Part shown: in pieces, positions 18,970 through 27,799 of the stretch
How the letters are laid out: the number at the start of each line of letters is the position of its first letter
Numbering within the stretch: the stretch's first letter is position 1
Translations under genes and position numbers: made by a program
The notes under the pieces: model-generated
Database searches by the model: none
What the model was told of the DNA's origin: nothing
What the model saw: the letters and a program-made list of their open reading frames with translations, nothing else
From: Allobosea lupini
GTDB lineage: Bacteria > Pseudomonadota > Alphaproteobacteria > Rhizobiales > Beijerinckiaceae
Reading direction: 5' to 3'
DNA: 64,000 nt
Assembly (NCBI RefSeq): GCF_900109525.1
Contig: NZ_FOAN01000002.1
Span: forward strand, 682,001-746,000

Positions 18970-20178
18970 TCAAACCCGTTCGATGATGGTGGCGACGCCC
19001 ATGCCGACGGCGACGCAGAGCGTGACCAAAGCGGTCTGCTTGTTGGTGCGCTCGAGCTCGTCGAGGACGGTGCCGAGGATCATCGCGCCGGTGGCGCCAA
19101 GCGGATGGCCCATGGCGATGGCGCCGCCATTGACGTTGAGCACGGCGTCGTCGATGTCGAAGGCCTGCTGATAGCGCAGCACGACCGAGGAGAAGGCCTC
19201 GTTCAGCTCGAACAGGTCGATGTCCTTGACGCTCATCCCGGCCTTCTTGAGCACGAGCTCGGTGACGTCGACCGGGCCGGTCAGCATCAGCGCAAGGTCC
19301 GAGCCGGTGGTGGCAAAGGCCTTGATGCGGGCGCGAGGCTTCAGGCCCGCCGCCTTGCCGGCTTTCTTCGACCCGACCAGCACGGCGGCAGCGCCATCGA
19401 CGATACCGGAGGAATTGCCGGCATGGTGGACGTGGTTGACGAACTCGACGTCCGGATGCGCCGCGGTCGCGACCGCGTCGAAGCCGCCCATCTCGCCCAT
19501 CTGGACGAAGGAGGCCTTGAGCGCGGCCAATGCCTGCATGTCGGTCGCCGGGCGGATGGTCTCGTCGCGATCGAGGATGATCAGGCCGTTGACGTCGGTG
19601 ACCGGGATCACCGAGTTCTTGAAGCGCCCCTCCTCCCAGGCCTTGGCGGCGCGCTTGTGCGAGCGCACGGCATAGGCGTCGACATCGTCGCGCGAGAAGC
19701 CGTACTTGGTCGCGATCAGGTCGGCCGAGACGCCCTGCGGCATGAAGTAGGTGTCGATCGCGACGGAGGGATCGACCGCGATGCCGAAGCCCGAGGCGCC
19801 CATGCCGATGCGGGACATGCTCTCGACGCCGCCGCCGATCGTCATCTCCTTCTGGCCGGACATGACCTGCGCCGCGGCGAGGTTGACCGCATCGAGGCCC
19901 GAGGCGCAGAAGCGGTTGATCTGCACGCCCGGCACTTCCTTGCCGTAGCCGGCTTTCAACGCAACGGTGCGGGCGATGTCGGCGCCGGCCTCGCCGACCG
20001 GATCGACGCAGCCATAGACCACGTCCTCGACCAGCTTGGTGTCGAGATTGTTGCGCTCCTTGATGGCGCGCAGGGTCTGCGTGCCCAGTTCAATCGCGGT
20101 GACCTCGTGCAAGGAGCCGTCGGCCTTGCCCTTGCCGCGCGGAGTGCGGACATGGTCATAGATGAAAGCATCAGCCAT
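18970..20178 (-). CDS. Acetyl-CoA C-acyltransferase (thiolase, FadA-like)
   Basis: 402-residue thiolase that cleaves 3-ketoacyl-CoA to acetyl-CoA and a shortened acyl-CoA. The nucleophile is Cys91 in NRFCASGLDAV, the general-base His is in IAMGHPLGATGA, and the second active-site Cys is in LVTLCVAVGMG; NEAFSS is also present. It sits between the acyl-CoA dehydrogenase and the FadB-like gene, same strand. A 86-base palindromic repeat separates it from the dehydrogenase, which may act as a processing or attenuation point. A TTG just upstream is an alternative start but ATG is preferred. Confidence 0.95.
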   Translation of the reverse strand: MADAFIYDHVRTPRGKGKADGSLHEVTAIELGTQTLRAIKERNNLDTKLVEDVVYGCVDPVGEAGADIARTVALKAGYGKEVPGVQINRFCASGLDAVNLAAAQVMSGQKEMTIGGGVESMSRIGMGASGFGIAVDPSVAIDTYFMPQGVSADLIATKYGFSRDDVDAYAVRSHKRAAKAWEEGRFKNSVIPVTDVNGLIILDRDETIRPATDMQALAALKASFVQMGEMGGFDAVATAAHPDVEFVNHVHHAGNSSGIVDGAAAVLVGSKKAGKAAGLKPRARIKAFATTGSDLALMLTGPVDVTELVLKKAGMSVKDIDLFELNEAFSSVVLRYQQAFDIDDAVLNVNGGAIAMGHPLGATGAMILGTVLDELERTNKQTALVTLCVAVGMGVATIIERV

Positions 20179-20217
20179 CAAGGGCCTCCCATCGGACGTT
20201 TTGCGGGCAACCTAGCC

Positions 20218-20304
20218 GTCATTGCGAGCGAAGCGAAGCAATCCAGACCGTAGAGCTCTGCCGCTCCTGGATTGCTTCGTCGGCTTCGTCTCCTCGCAAC
20301 GACG
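20218..20304. repeat. Long inverted repeat of the ATTGCGAGCGAAGC type (family D)
   Basis: Left arm GTCATTGCGAGCGAAGCG plus AAGCAATCCAG; right arm CTGGATTGCTTCG, then GGCTTCGTCTCCTCGCAA and CGAC. The arms pair over about 25 of 30 positions with a roughly 20-base centre. This type of element is common between genes in rhizobial-group genomes. Here it splits the acyl-CoA dehydrogenase gene from the thiolase gene inside an apparent operon. Confidence 0.8.
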
Positions 20305-20308
20305 CTGT

Positions 20309-22105
20309 TCAGAACTGCTCGGCGCTCAGCGCCATCGTGGCGTCGGAGCCGGAGGTGATCCGCGCCAGATGCGCAGCGGTCTCGGGCAGCGAGCGCTCCA
20401 TGAAGAAGCGCGCGGTGACGAGCTTGGCGTTCATGCGCTCGGCCTGGCCATTGGCGCCGGCCTTGAGCTTCTCCTGCGCGACCTTGGCCATCTTCGCCCA
20501 CATATAGCCGAGGCTAACCAGGCCGAGCAGGTGCATGTAGTCATGCGCACCGGCGCCGGCATTGTCCGGCTTGGCGAGCGCGTTCTGCATGAACCACATC
20601 GTCGCCTGTTGCAGATGGTTCAACGAGAGCTGCAGAGAGGCCAGCAGCGGCTTCAGCGCCTCATCGCCCTCGTTGTCTTTCACGAAGGCGCCGACCTCGT
20701 TGAAGAAAGCCATGATGGCGCGGCCTCCGTCGCGGCCGAGCTTGCGGCCGACCAAGTCCATCGCCTGCACGCCGTTGGCGCCCTCGTAGATCATGGCGAT
20801 GCGGGCATCGCGGACGAACTGCTCCATTCCCCATTCGGCGATGTAGCCATGGCCACCATACATCTGCTGGGCCTTCACCGCATTGTCGAAGCCGACATCG
20901 GTGAGCACGCCCTTGAGCACGGGCGTCATCAGGCCGAGCTGGTCGTCGGCGGCCTGGCGCTCGGCGTCATCGCCGGAGCGATGGGCGATGTCCGACTTGA
21001 TCGCGTTCCAGATGACGAAGGCGCGGGCCGCCTCGTTGAACGCCTTGATCGACATCAGCGTGCGGCGCACGTCCGGATGGACGAAGAGCGGATCGGCCGG
21101 CTTGTCGGGGTTCTTGGCGCCGGTCAGGGCCCGGCCCTGCAGACGGTCCTTGGCGTAGGCGACAGCGTTCTGATAGGCGACCTCGGACTGGGCCAGACCC
21201 TGGATCGCGACGCCGAGGCGGGCCTCGTTCATCATCACGAACATGGCGTTGAGGCCCTTGTTCTCGGCCCCGACCAGCCAGCCCTTCGCCCCGTCATAGT
21301 TCATGACGCAGGTCGAGTTGGCGTGGATGCCCATCTTGTGCTCGATCGAGCCGCAGGACACCTTGTTGTTCGCGCCGACCGAGCCGTCGGCTCCGACCTC
21401 GTTGCGCGGCACGACGAAGAGCGAGATGCCCTTGACGCCCTGCGGCGCGCCCTCGATGCGGGCGAGCACGAGGTGGATGATGTTCTCGGTGATGTCCTGC
21501 TCGCCGGCCGAGATGAAGATCTTGGTGCCCGTGATGGCATAGGAGCCGTCGCCGTTCGGCACGGCCTTGGTCTTGATCAGGCCGAGATCGGTGCCGCAAT
21601 GCGGTTCGGTCAGGTTCATCGTGCCCGACCAGGTGCCCTCGGCCATCTTCGGCAGATAGGTGCGCTTCTGCTCGTCCGTGCCGTGGACATAGAGCGCGGC
21701 CATCGCGCCCATGGTCAGGCCCGGGTACATCGAGAAGGCCATGTTCGCCGAGGAGGAAAACTCGTTCATGATGGCGCCGAGCGTGTAGGGCAGGCCCTGG
21801 CCACCGTACTCGGGATCCATGGCGAGCCCGATCCAGCCGCCTGCAGCGTAGGCTTCATAGGCCTGCTTGAAGCCCTTCGGCGTCGTCACCGTGCCGTCGG
21901 CATTGCGCTTGCAGCCTTCCTGGTCGCCTGAATGATTGATCGGCTGGAGGACTTCCTCACAGAGCTTGGCGCCCTCGCCCAGCACGGCCTCGACCAGGTC
22001 CGGCGTCGCCTCAGCAAAGCCCGGGAGGTTGTTGTAGCGCTCGAACTGGAAGACGTCGTTGAGCAGGAACAGCGTGTCCTCGACAGGCGCCTTGTAGACC
22101 GGCAT
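20309..22105 (-). CDS. Acyl-CoA dehydrogenase (long, C-terminal-extended type)
   Basis: 598-residue FAD enzyme performing the first step of beta-oxidation. The usual three-part dehydrogenase core is visible, with LTEPHCGTDLGLIKTKA (FAD contact), ITGTKIFISAGEQD, and YEGANGVQAMDLVGRKL, which holds the probable catalytic Glu. A further C-terminal domain from about residue 480 (AcylCoA-DH C-terminal type) distinguishes it from the short, 380-residue enzymes. GGAGGG lies correctly before the ATG. It is first in the beta-oxidation unit and has a strong promoter with a dyad operator upstream. Confidence 0.94.
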   Translation of the reverse strand: MPVYKAPVEDTLFLLNDVFQFERYNNLPGFAEATPDLVEAVLGEGAKLCEEVLQPINHSGDQEGCKRNADGTVTTPKGFKQAYEAYAAGGWIGLAMDPEYGGQGLPYTLGAIMNEFSSSANMAFSMYPGLTMGAMAALYVHGTDEQKRTYLPKMAEGTWSGTMNLTEPHCGTDLGLIKTKAVPNGDGSYAITGTKIFISAGEQDITENIIHLVLARIEGAPQGVKGISLFVVPRNEVGADGSVGANNKVSCGSIEHKMGIHANSTCVMNYDGAKGWLVGAENKGLNAMFVMMNEARLGVAIQGLAQSEVAYQNAVAYAKDRLQGRALTGAKNPDKPADPLFVHPDVRRTLMSIKAFNEAARAFVIWNAIKSDIAHRSGDDAERQAADDQLGLMTPVLKGVLTDVGFDNAVKAQQMYGGHGYIAEWGMEQFVRDARIAMIYEGANGVQAMDLVGRKLGRDGGRAIMAFFNEVGAFVKDNEGDEALKPLLASLQLSLNHLQQATMWFMQNALAKPDNAGAGAHDYMHLLGLVSLGYMWAKMAKVAQEKLKAGANGQAERMNAKLVTARFFMERSLPETAAHLARITSGSDATMALSAEQF

Positions 22106-22177
22106 CGCATCCCTCCCTGGCGTTTCGTACAGCTTTGGTGACGAAGCTTGCCGGCTCGATAGGACAGCGGCGCTTCG

Positions 22178-22217
22178 AGATAGTTCACATATAAACTATC
22201 TAGCCGCAGCTTGCCAA
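22178..22217 (-). promoter_or_regulatory. Sigma70-type promoter with dyad operator for the beta-oxidation unit
   Basis: Read on the minus strand: -35 TTGGCA (22217-22212), 17-base spacer, -10 TTATAT (22194-22189), about 85 bases before the acyl-CoA dehydrogenase ATG. A perfect 8-bp inverted repeat, AGATAGTT and AACTATCT with an 8-base centre, spans 22178-22201 and is centred on the -10, a position expected for repression. The cognate regulator may be the adjacent MerR protein, but a MerR site usually lies in the spacer, so another repressor is possible. Confidence 0.65.
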
Positions 22218-22290
22218 GGGGCCAGCCCACTTTTTCTTCCGGATAGAGCAGTCGGGAGAGATTGGCGCCGCGCACGCAGTACGTGCAAAC

Positions 22291-22324
22291 GAAAAATGCC
22301 CCGAACCTGCGAGGTTCGGGGCAT
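22291..22324 (-). terminator. Rho-independent terminator of the MerR gene
   Basis: Perfect 12-bp stem (ATGCCCCGAACC and GGTTCGGGGCAT) with a 5-base loop, followed on the minus strand by a T-run (ATTTTTC). It lies 42 bases after the MerR stop and insulates the beta-oxidation promoter from it. Confidence 0.9.
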
Positions 22325-22366
22325 CATTATCTCAGCGAGGTGAGCCGGTCAGGCGACCGGGCCGCT

Positions 22367-22828
22367 TCAGGCGTCGAGGCGCGCGAGCGTCGTTTCGAGC
22401 TCGGCGATAGCGGTCTCGATCTCGGTGCGCTGGCTGCGCAGCAATTCGAGCTGCTCGGCGATCTGGCTGCGGCTGAGCTGCAGGCCGCCGACCGAGGCGG
22501 ACGGTTCCTTGCCCTTGAGCTCCTTGCCTTCCTCGTTGGCGAGCATGGCGCGGATCTCGACCAGGGTGAAACCGAGCTGCTTGCCCTTGAGGATGAGGGC
22601 TAGCCGGGCGCGGTCGCGGCCGGAATAGATCCGGGTCAGGCCGGAACGTGCCGGCGCGAGCAGGCCGCGCGATTCGTAAAAGCGCAACGTGCGCAGGGTG
22701 ACCCCGAATTCGCGGGCGAGGTCGCTGATGGTGAAGCCATCGGCTTCGGCGGGATTCGTGGTCTGCGGGGAGGCGGAGCGGCCGTCGTGACTTGAGGTGG
22801 CCGCCAGAGCTGAGCTTTGGCGCGGCAT
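22367..22828 (-). CDS. MerR-family regulator, probably of fatty-acid degradation
   Basis: 153 residues: a polar 30-residue N-terminal tail, then a MerR winged helix-turn-helix (FTISDLAREFGVTLRTLRFYESRG, here shown only in part) and a C-terminal helical dimerisation segment with LELLRSQRTEIETAIAELE. No metal-binding cysteines are seen, so it belongs to the small-molecule or acyl-CoA-responsive side of the family. AAGGAACAGAT precedes the ATG. Its position directly upstream of the acyl-CoA dehydrogenase, on the same strand but behind a terminator, suggests it controls those genes. The effector is inferred only from context. Confidence 0.85.
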   Translation of the reverse strand: MPRQSSALAATSSHDGRSASPQTTNPAEADGFTISDLAREFGVTLRTLRFYESRGLLAPARSGLTRIYSGRDRARLALILKGKQLGFTLVEIRAMLANEEGKELKGKEPSASVGGLQLSRSQIAEQLELLRSQRTEIETAIAELETTLARLDA

Positions 22829-23181
22829 ATCTGTTCCTTAAGGTTGCGAAGCAGGGCGGCGACCCACCGGAAGGCGTCCCTGCGTTGCCGGCAATGTAGG
22901 CGAGGCGGCTCCCTTACGTCACGTCGTTAGCCGCCAACCGGGGGTAAGTTACCGTTATGCCCGGCCTGGGCAACCTGCCTGGGCAGGCGTTTCCGGAAAA
23001 TTAACGTCCGGCGCCTCGATCTTAACGCTCTATTTACCGTGACGGCGAAAAGTCGGTGCCGCGGTCTGCAGTATCATTCGCATCAACCCGATGTTCATGA
23101 TTGCCGGGATCGCAAGGGCGCCGCCGCCTGAGGGGGCTGCAAGCGCCTTTGGTCGAGATTGCCCCTCGAGGCGAGCGTGAC
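22829..23181. other. Intergenic region between the MerR and PodJ-like genes
   Basis: About 350 bases holding divergent promoters and no supported gene. TTACGT-C-ACGTCG at 22914-22926 is an imperfect dyad of the general TTACGT/ACGTAA type bound by LiuR-like MerR proteins and could be an autoregulatory site, but the match is partial. AT-rich TTAACG segments near 23000-23040 may mark the forward promoter. Short direct copies of CTGGGCA occur near 22970. Nothing else stands out. Confidence 0.35.
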
Positions 23182-26100
23182 ATGGCGACCAGCCTGCCCT
23201 GGAGCGTCAAGGGCGTCGATCCGCGCACACGTGACGCGGCGAAGGCGGCCGCGCGCCGCGCCGGGATGACGCTCGGCGAGTGGCTCGACAACAAGATTCG
23301 CGAAGAGGCCGGGGAACCGGAGACCGTCGCACAGCACGCCGAGGAGCAGGACATCGCCGCGCTCTCAGAGCGCCTCGCCCGCCTCTCCCAAGGCGGCATG
23401 CAGACGGCTGCGGCTCCGCAGGCCGCCCCAGCCAGGCCCGAATTCTCGCGCGACCGCATGGACGCGTTCATAACCCAGGCCGCCATGGCCGAGCGCCTGA
23501 CGCGCGACAGCAATGCGCGCACCGCAAGCGCGCTCGACTCGATCGCGCAATGGATCGAGCGCACCGAGGGCCGCCTGTCGGATGGCGAGCGCGCCACGGT
23601 CGAGCGCCAGGAGCGCGCCACCGCCGTAATCGCCGACGCGATCAAGACGATGGGCACCCGGCTCGCCGACATCGAACGCCGGGCCGAAGAGACCAGCCGC
23701 AGGCCGGCTGCCCCCCCAGCGCCCCTGCCGCAAGCCACGCGCCCGGTCGTGCTCAGCCGCGACGGTCTCGCCGCCGCTGTGTCCGACATCCGTTCGCGCC
23801 AGCGCGCCCTCGACGGCGATGCGCGCGCCGCAGTCTTCGAGCGCCCTGCCGCCACAGCTTTTGAGCGCCCTGCCACCGCCGCGCCGACGCTCGCGAGCCT
23901 GCGCGAGGATCTGCGCCAGCTGAACGATCGCATCGCGCCGGCCCAGCCGGCGATGCGGGTCGAGGAGCAGCGCGCCGCCTACAAGCCGCTCGAACGGGCG
24001 ATCAGCGAGCTCGGAGCCAGGCTCGACCGCCTCGACGGGCGTGAGCGGCTCGACCCCATCCTGAAGCCGCTGGCGCGGATCGAGGCCGAGATCGGCCGCC
24101 TGTCCGACGGGCGCTCGCAGGAAAGCTACAACCGCTTCGAGCTCGAAGTCGCCCATCTCGCCGCCAAGGTCGACGCGCTCGCCGCACGCGGCGGCGACCG
24201 CCAGCTGATCGCTCCGATCCTGAACGAACTCGCCGAGTTGCGAGAGATCGTCTCCACTCCGGACGGCCGGCGCTTCGACGACCTGTCGCTGCAGCTCAAC
24301 GCCCTGACCTCGGATGTCGGGCGCCTGCGCGACGACACCCGCGACCTGCGCAGCCTGTCGCTGGCGATCGAGGATGTGCGCGAGAGCCTGCACGCCGATC
24401 GCCTGCGCGAGCGCACCGGTGACAGCGCCCCGCTGCTGGCCCTGTCGCGCCAGGTCGAATCGCTCGCCCAGAAGCTCGACACGCTACCGACGATGACGAC
24501 CTCGGTGATCGACGGGCAGGTCGACCAGCTCGTCGCCCGCCTCGGCGAACTCGACGCCATCGGCCGGCCGGCCTCCAACCAGCTCGCCGAGCGCATCGAA
24601 TCGCTGGTGATCAAGCTCGAAGAGCTGGCCGACCGGCCGCCGAGCCGGCTCGAGGACCGGATCGAGACGCTGACCGATCGCATCGAGCAGCTCGCCGCCT
24701 CGAGCAGGCTCGCCCAGATGACGGATGACGGCGGCACACCTGTCGCCCGGGTCGACATGCGCCCGGTCGAGGACATGCTGCGCGGCCTCGCCGCCAAGAT
24801 CGACGAGGCTGGCCGACCCGGCGCCGGCTCCGATTCCTTCGATGCGCTCGAGCGCCAGATCGCCGGCCTGACCCAGCGGCTGGACCAACAGGCCGCGACC
24901 CGCTCTGCCGAAAACGGCATCGAACGGACGCTGCAGGACCTCGTCGTCCATCTCCAGGGCATGCGCGAGGACACCACGGCGGCGGCCGAGCGCGCGGCGC
25001 GCGCCGCAATGGCCGACCTGCCGCCGTCTCGCGGCGCCAGCCTGTCGGAACTCAGCGACCTGATGAGCGGCCTGCGCGAGACCCATGTCTCGACCGGACG
25101 CGAGACCCAGGATGCGATCGGCGCCGTGCACCGGACGCTGGAGACCATCATCGGTCGCCTCGGCGATCTCGAAGCCGAGCTGGGCGAGGACCGGCGCGGT
25201 GGCGCAGCCACGCCACGCGTGCGCACACCCGCTGCGGCCGACGAGATCCGGGCGGTGGCTCCCACTGCCCCGATGGCCGAGCGCTTCGTCGCCGAGACGC
25301 GCCTGCCGCGCACCGGCGGGCTCGACCTGCCGCTGGAGCCGGGCTCCGGCCGGCCGCGCCCCGAGGCGCCCGCCCCACAGGGCAACGATCCGCAGGCCGT
25401 GCGCCAGAGCCTGATCGCCGCGGCGCGTCGCTCGGCCAAGGCCGCCAGCGACGCTGCGGCGACCAACCCGGCGACGACCGAGACGAGCAAGCCCGGCAAG
25501 GCGGCCAAATCACCCTCCGGCGGCGGGCGCCTCAAGGAAATTCTCGAAAAGCGCCGGCGGCCGCTGCTGCTCGGCCTCGCCGCGCTGGTTCTCGCGATCG
25601 GCGCCGCCCAGGTCTTCTCGAGCAGTCAGCAGGGCAGCGCCAAGAAGCAGCTGGTGAACGAGAGCAGCAGCCGGACTGAAGCGACCCGGCCCGCCCCCGC
25701 CGAAGCTCCTGCGGCCAAGCCGGCCCCGCAAGGCGCCCCGGCGGAGCCGGCGGCACCGCCGGTGAAGGACCAGAGCTCGGCCCTGCCGCCGCTGCAGATC
25801 GGCACGACGCCGGCGCAGGCCGCGGTTCCCGCGCCGGCCCAGACGGCCAATGCGGAGTCGCTGCCGCCGGCAGCCTCCGTGCCCTCAATGGTGGCTTCGC
25901 TGCCACTGCAGAGCCCGTCCGAGGCGGTCGATACCGTCACCGGCATCGGCGAGTTGCCGCCGACTGTCGGCAGCGCCGGCCTGCGCAAGGCAGCGCTCGC
26001 GGGCGACGCCCGCGCGGTCTACCAGATCGCGGCCCAGGCGGCCGACGGCCCCGGCAACCGCGACCCGAAGCTGGCGCTGCGCCTGTTCGAGCGCGCCGCC

Positions 26101-26631
26101 GTCGCCGGTCTCGGGCCGGCGCAGTTCCGCCTCGGCAACATGTTCGAGAAGGGCATCGGCACCAACCGCGACCCGGCGCTGGCCAAGGTCTGGTATGGGC
26201 GCGCCGCCGAGCGCGGCAACGCCAAGGCGATGCACAATCTCGCAGTGCTCTACGCCGAGGGTGCCGGCGGCAAGCCGGACTATGCCACGGCGACCGACTG
26301 GTTCCGCCGCGCCGCCGAGCATGGCGTGCGCGACAGCCAGTACAACCTCGCCATCCTGCTCGGCCGGGGCCTCGGCGCTCCGGCCGATCTTGGCCAGTCC
26401 TATCGCTGGTTCGCGATCGCGGCAGCCCAGGGTGACGAGGATGCCGGCCGCAAGCGCGACGAGGTGGCGGGCCGGCTGCCGGCCGGTGATCTCGCCGCCG
26501 CCAAGGCAGCGGCTGAGAGCTGGAAGCCGAAGCCGCTGGAGGCGAACGCCAACGAGGTCACGCAGCCGGCCAAGGGCTGGGACGAGCCGCCGGTCGCCGG
26601 CAAAAAGCCGGCCAAGCCGAGCCGCGGCTGA
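23182..26631 (+). CDS. PodJ-like coiled-coil membrane protein with Sel1 repeats
   Basis: 1149 residues. A short N-terminal segment (LPWSVKGVDPRTRDAAKAAA) is followed by several hundred residues of heptad-rich, glutamate/arginine-rich predicted coiled coil (about 60-720), an Ala/Pro linker, one transmembrane helix at about 793-813 (LLLGLAALVLAIGAAQVF), an extracytoplasmic Pro/Ala-rich stretch, and four Sel1-like repeats from about 933 to 1085 (for example AQFRLGNMFEKGIG and AMHNLAVLYAEG). This order matches the polar organiser PodJ and relatives, which localise polar and cell-division proteins. The start is the ATG after GAGGCGAGCG. The family is likely; orthology to PodJ itself is inference. 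Confidence 0.75.
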   Translation: MATSLPWSVKGVDPRTRDAAKAAARRAGMTLGEWLDNKIREEAGEPETVAQHAEEQDIAALSERLARLSQGGMQTAAAPQAAPARPEFSRDRMDAFITQAAMAERLTRDSNARTASALDSIAQWIERTEGRLSDGERATVERQERATAVIADAIKTMGTRLADIERRAEETSRRPAAPPAPLPQATRPVVLSRDGLAAAVSDIRSRQRALDGDARAAVFERPAATAFERPATAAPTLASLREDLRQLNDRIAPAQPAMRVEEQRAAYKPLERAISELGARLDRLDGRERLDPILKPLARIEAEIGRLSDGRSQESYNRFELEVAHLAAKVDALAARGGDRQLIAPILNELAELREIVSTPDGRRFDDLSLQLNALTSDVGRLRDDTRDLRSLSLAIEDVRESLHADRLRERTGDSAPLLALSRQVESLAQKLDTLPTMTTSVIDGQVDQLVARLGELDAIGRPASNQLAERIESLVIKLEELADRPPSRLEDRIETLTDRIEQLAASSRLAQMTDDGGTPVARVDMRPVEDMLRGLAAKIDEAGRPGAGSDSFDALERQIAGLTQRLDQQAATRSAENGIERTLQDLVVHLQGMREDTTAAAERAARAAMADLPPSRGASLSELSDLMSGLRETHVSTGRETQDAIGAVHRTLETIIGRLGDLEAELGEDRRGGAATPRVRTPAAADEIRAVAPTAPMAERFVAETRLPRTGGLDLPLEPGSGRPRPEAPAPQGNDPQAVRQSLIAAARRSAKAASDAAATNPATTETSKPGKAAKSPSGGGRLKEILEKRRRPLLLGLAALVLAIGAAQVFSSSQQGSAKKQLVNESSSRTEATRPAPAEAPAAKPAPQGAPAEPAAPPVKDQSSALPPLQIGTTPAQAAVPAPAQTANAESLPPAASVPSMVASLPLQSPSEAVDTVTGIGELPPTVGSAGLRKAALAGDARAVYQIAAQAADGPGNRDPKLALRLFERAAVAGLGPAQFRLGNMFEKGIGTNRDPALAKVWYGRAAERGNAKAMHNLAVLYAEGAGGKPDYATATDWFRRAAEHGVRDSQYNLAILLGRGLGAPADLGQSYRWFAIAAAQGDEDAGRKRDEVAGRLPAGDLAAAKAAAESWKPKPLEANANEVTQPAKGWDEPPVAGKKPAKPSRG

Positions 26632-26664
26632 GCTTTCGGTGCAGGCCGGACCTGCGCCGAAAGC
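26632..26664 (+). terminator. Hairpin immediately after the PodJ-like gene
   Basis: A 14-bp stem with one G-U pair (GCTTTCGGTGCAGG and CCTGCGCCGAAAGC, 5-base loop) begins directly after the stop codon. There is no T-run, so it may stabilise the 3' end or work with Rho. Confidence 0.65.
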
Positions 26665-26775
26665 CCCTCAAAACTGCACAAATTGAAAAGGATTCCGCTG
26701 TAGCGTCACCGCTATGGCGTGATTTTCGTTCGGACGGTCCCGGCGGAGCAGCAGAAATTCGTGCCGGCTCAGCAC

Positions 26776-26830
26776 GTCGGGCATGTTCTCGTCGCAAAAG
26801 TCGTATCCACTTTTGCGGCTCATGCCCGAC
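26776..26830. repeat. Nested palindromic element (family E)
   Basis: Outer arms GTCGGGCATG and CATGCCCGAC enclose inner arms CGCAAAAGT and ACTTTTGCG, each perfect, giving a bulged hairpin of about 55 bases. It lies just upstream of the TauE gene and could fold in its leader. It resembles short intergenic elements common in rhizobial-group genomes. Confidence 0.7.
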
Positions 26831-26866
26831 ATGAGGTGGCATCGACGGCCGGTAAGGTTTGGAAGC

Positions 26867-27799
26867 GTGCAGATCTATCTCCCGATCGCGGAACTGCCGA
26901 TCAGCATTTTCCTGGTGCTCGGGCTGAGCGGCGCGGTCGGCTTCATCTCGGGCCTGTTCGGCGTCGGCGGCGGCTTCCTGCTGACGCCCTTGCTGATCTT
27001 CCTCGACATCCCCCCGGCCGTCGCTGTCGCGACCGTCGCCGCGCAGGTCGCCGGCTCGTCGATGACCGGCGTGCTGACCTACTGGCGGCGCAACGCGCTC
27101 GACTTCAAGCTCGGCGGCATCCTGGTCTCGGGCGGCATAGTCGGCACGATCCTGGGTGTGCTGTTCTTCAACTCGATGCGGCGGCTTGGCCAGCTCGAGC
27201 TGGTGATCACCCTGGCCTATGTCACGCTCTTCACCTGCATCGGCGGGTTGATGCTGTTCGACGCGGTGCGCGTCGCGCTACGCGACCGCCGGGGCAAGCC
27301 GGCCCGCCGCCTGCGCGAGGCCGGCTCGCATCCGCCCTGGATGGGCCTGCCGCTGCGCATGCGCTTCCCGCGCTCCCAGCTCTATGCCAGCGTGATCCCG
27401 ATCATGGCGCTCGCCGTCATCATCGGCTTCATCGGTGCCGTTCTCGGCGTCGGCGGCGGCTTCATGCTCGTCCCCGCACTGATCTATTTCTTCCGGATTC
27501 CGCCGGCCGTGGTGGTCGGAACCTCGCTGTTCCAGATCCTGGTCACCATGACCGGCGCGACGGTGCTGCACGCCGTCACCAACCAGTCGGTCGACATCAT
27601 CCTGGCCATGCTGCTGCTGGTCGGCGGCGTCATCGGCGCGCAGTTCGGCGGCCGGGCAGCGCGCAATCTCAACGTCTCCTCGTTCCGGCTGCTGCTGGCG
27701 CTGCTGATTCTGTCGGTCGGCCTGCGCTTCGCGGTCGAGCTCTTCCTGCCCCCGAGCGAGCCCTATTCGGTGGTGGTGCAGGACGGAGCGCAGCGATGA
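26867..27799 (+). CDS. TauE/SafE-family sulfite or organosulfonate exporter
   Basis: 310 residues with about eight membrane segments in two repeats; each half carries the family glycine motif (SGLFGVGGGFLLTP and GAVLGVGGGFMLVP). Members export sulfite, sulfoacetate and similar anions. I chose a GTG start (MQIYLPIAELPI) because it matches the usual family N-terminus and has AAGG nine bases before it; longer starts would add a non-hydrophobic tail translated from the palindromic element. It overlaps the next gene by four bases, so the two are coupled. Confidence 0.88.
   Translation: MQIYLPIAELPISIFLVLGLSGAVGFISGLFGVGGGFLLTPLLIFLDIPPAVAVATVAAQVAGSSMTGVLTYWRRNALDFKLGGILVSGGIVGTILGVLFFNSMRRLGQLELVITLAYVTLFTCIGGLMLFDAVRVALRDRRGKPARRLREAGSHPPWMGLPLRMRFPRSQLYASVIPIMALAVIIGFIGAVLGVGGGFMLVPALIYFFRIPPAVVVGTSLFQILVTMTGATVLHAVTNQSVDIILAMLLLVGGVIGAQFGGRAARNLNVSSFRLLLALLILSVGLRFAVELFLPPSEPYSVVVQDGAQR

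Noticed and set aside
22914-22926. LiuR-like ACGT dyad as an autoregulatory MerR site
   Set aside because: Only a partial match; kept as a remark in the intergenic entry, not as a site.
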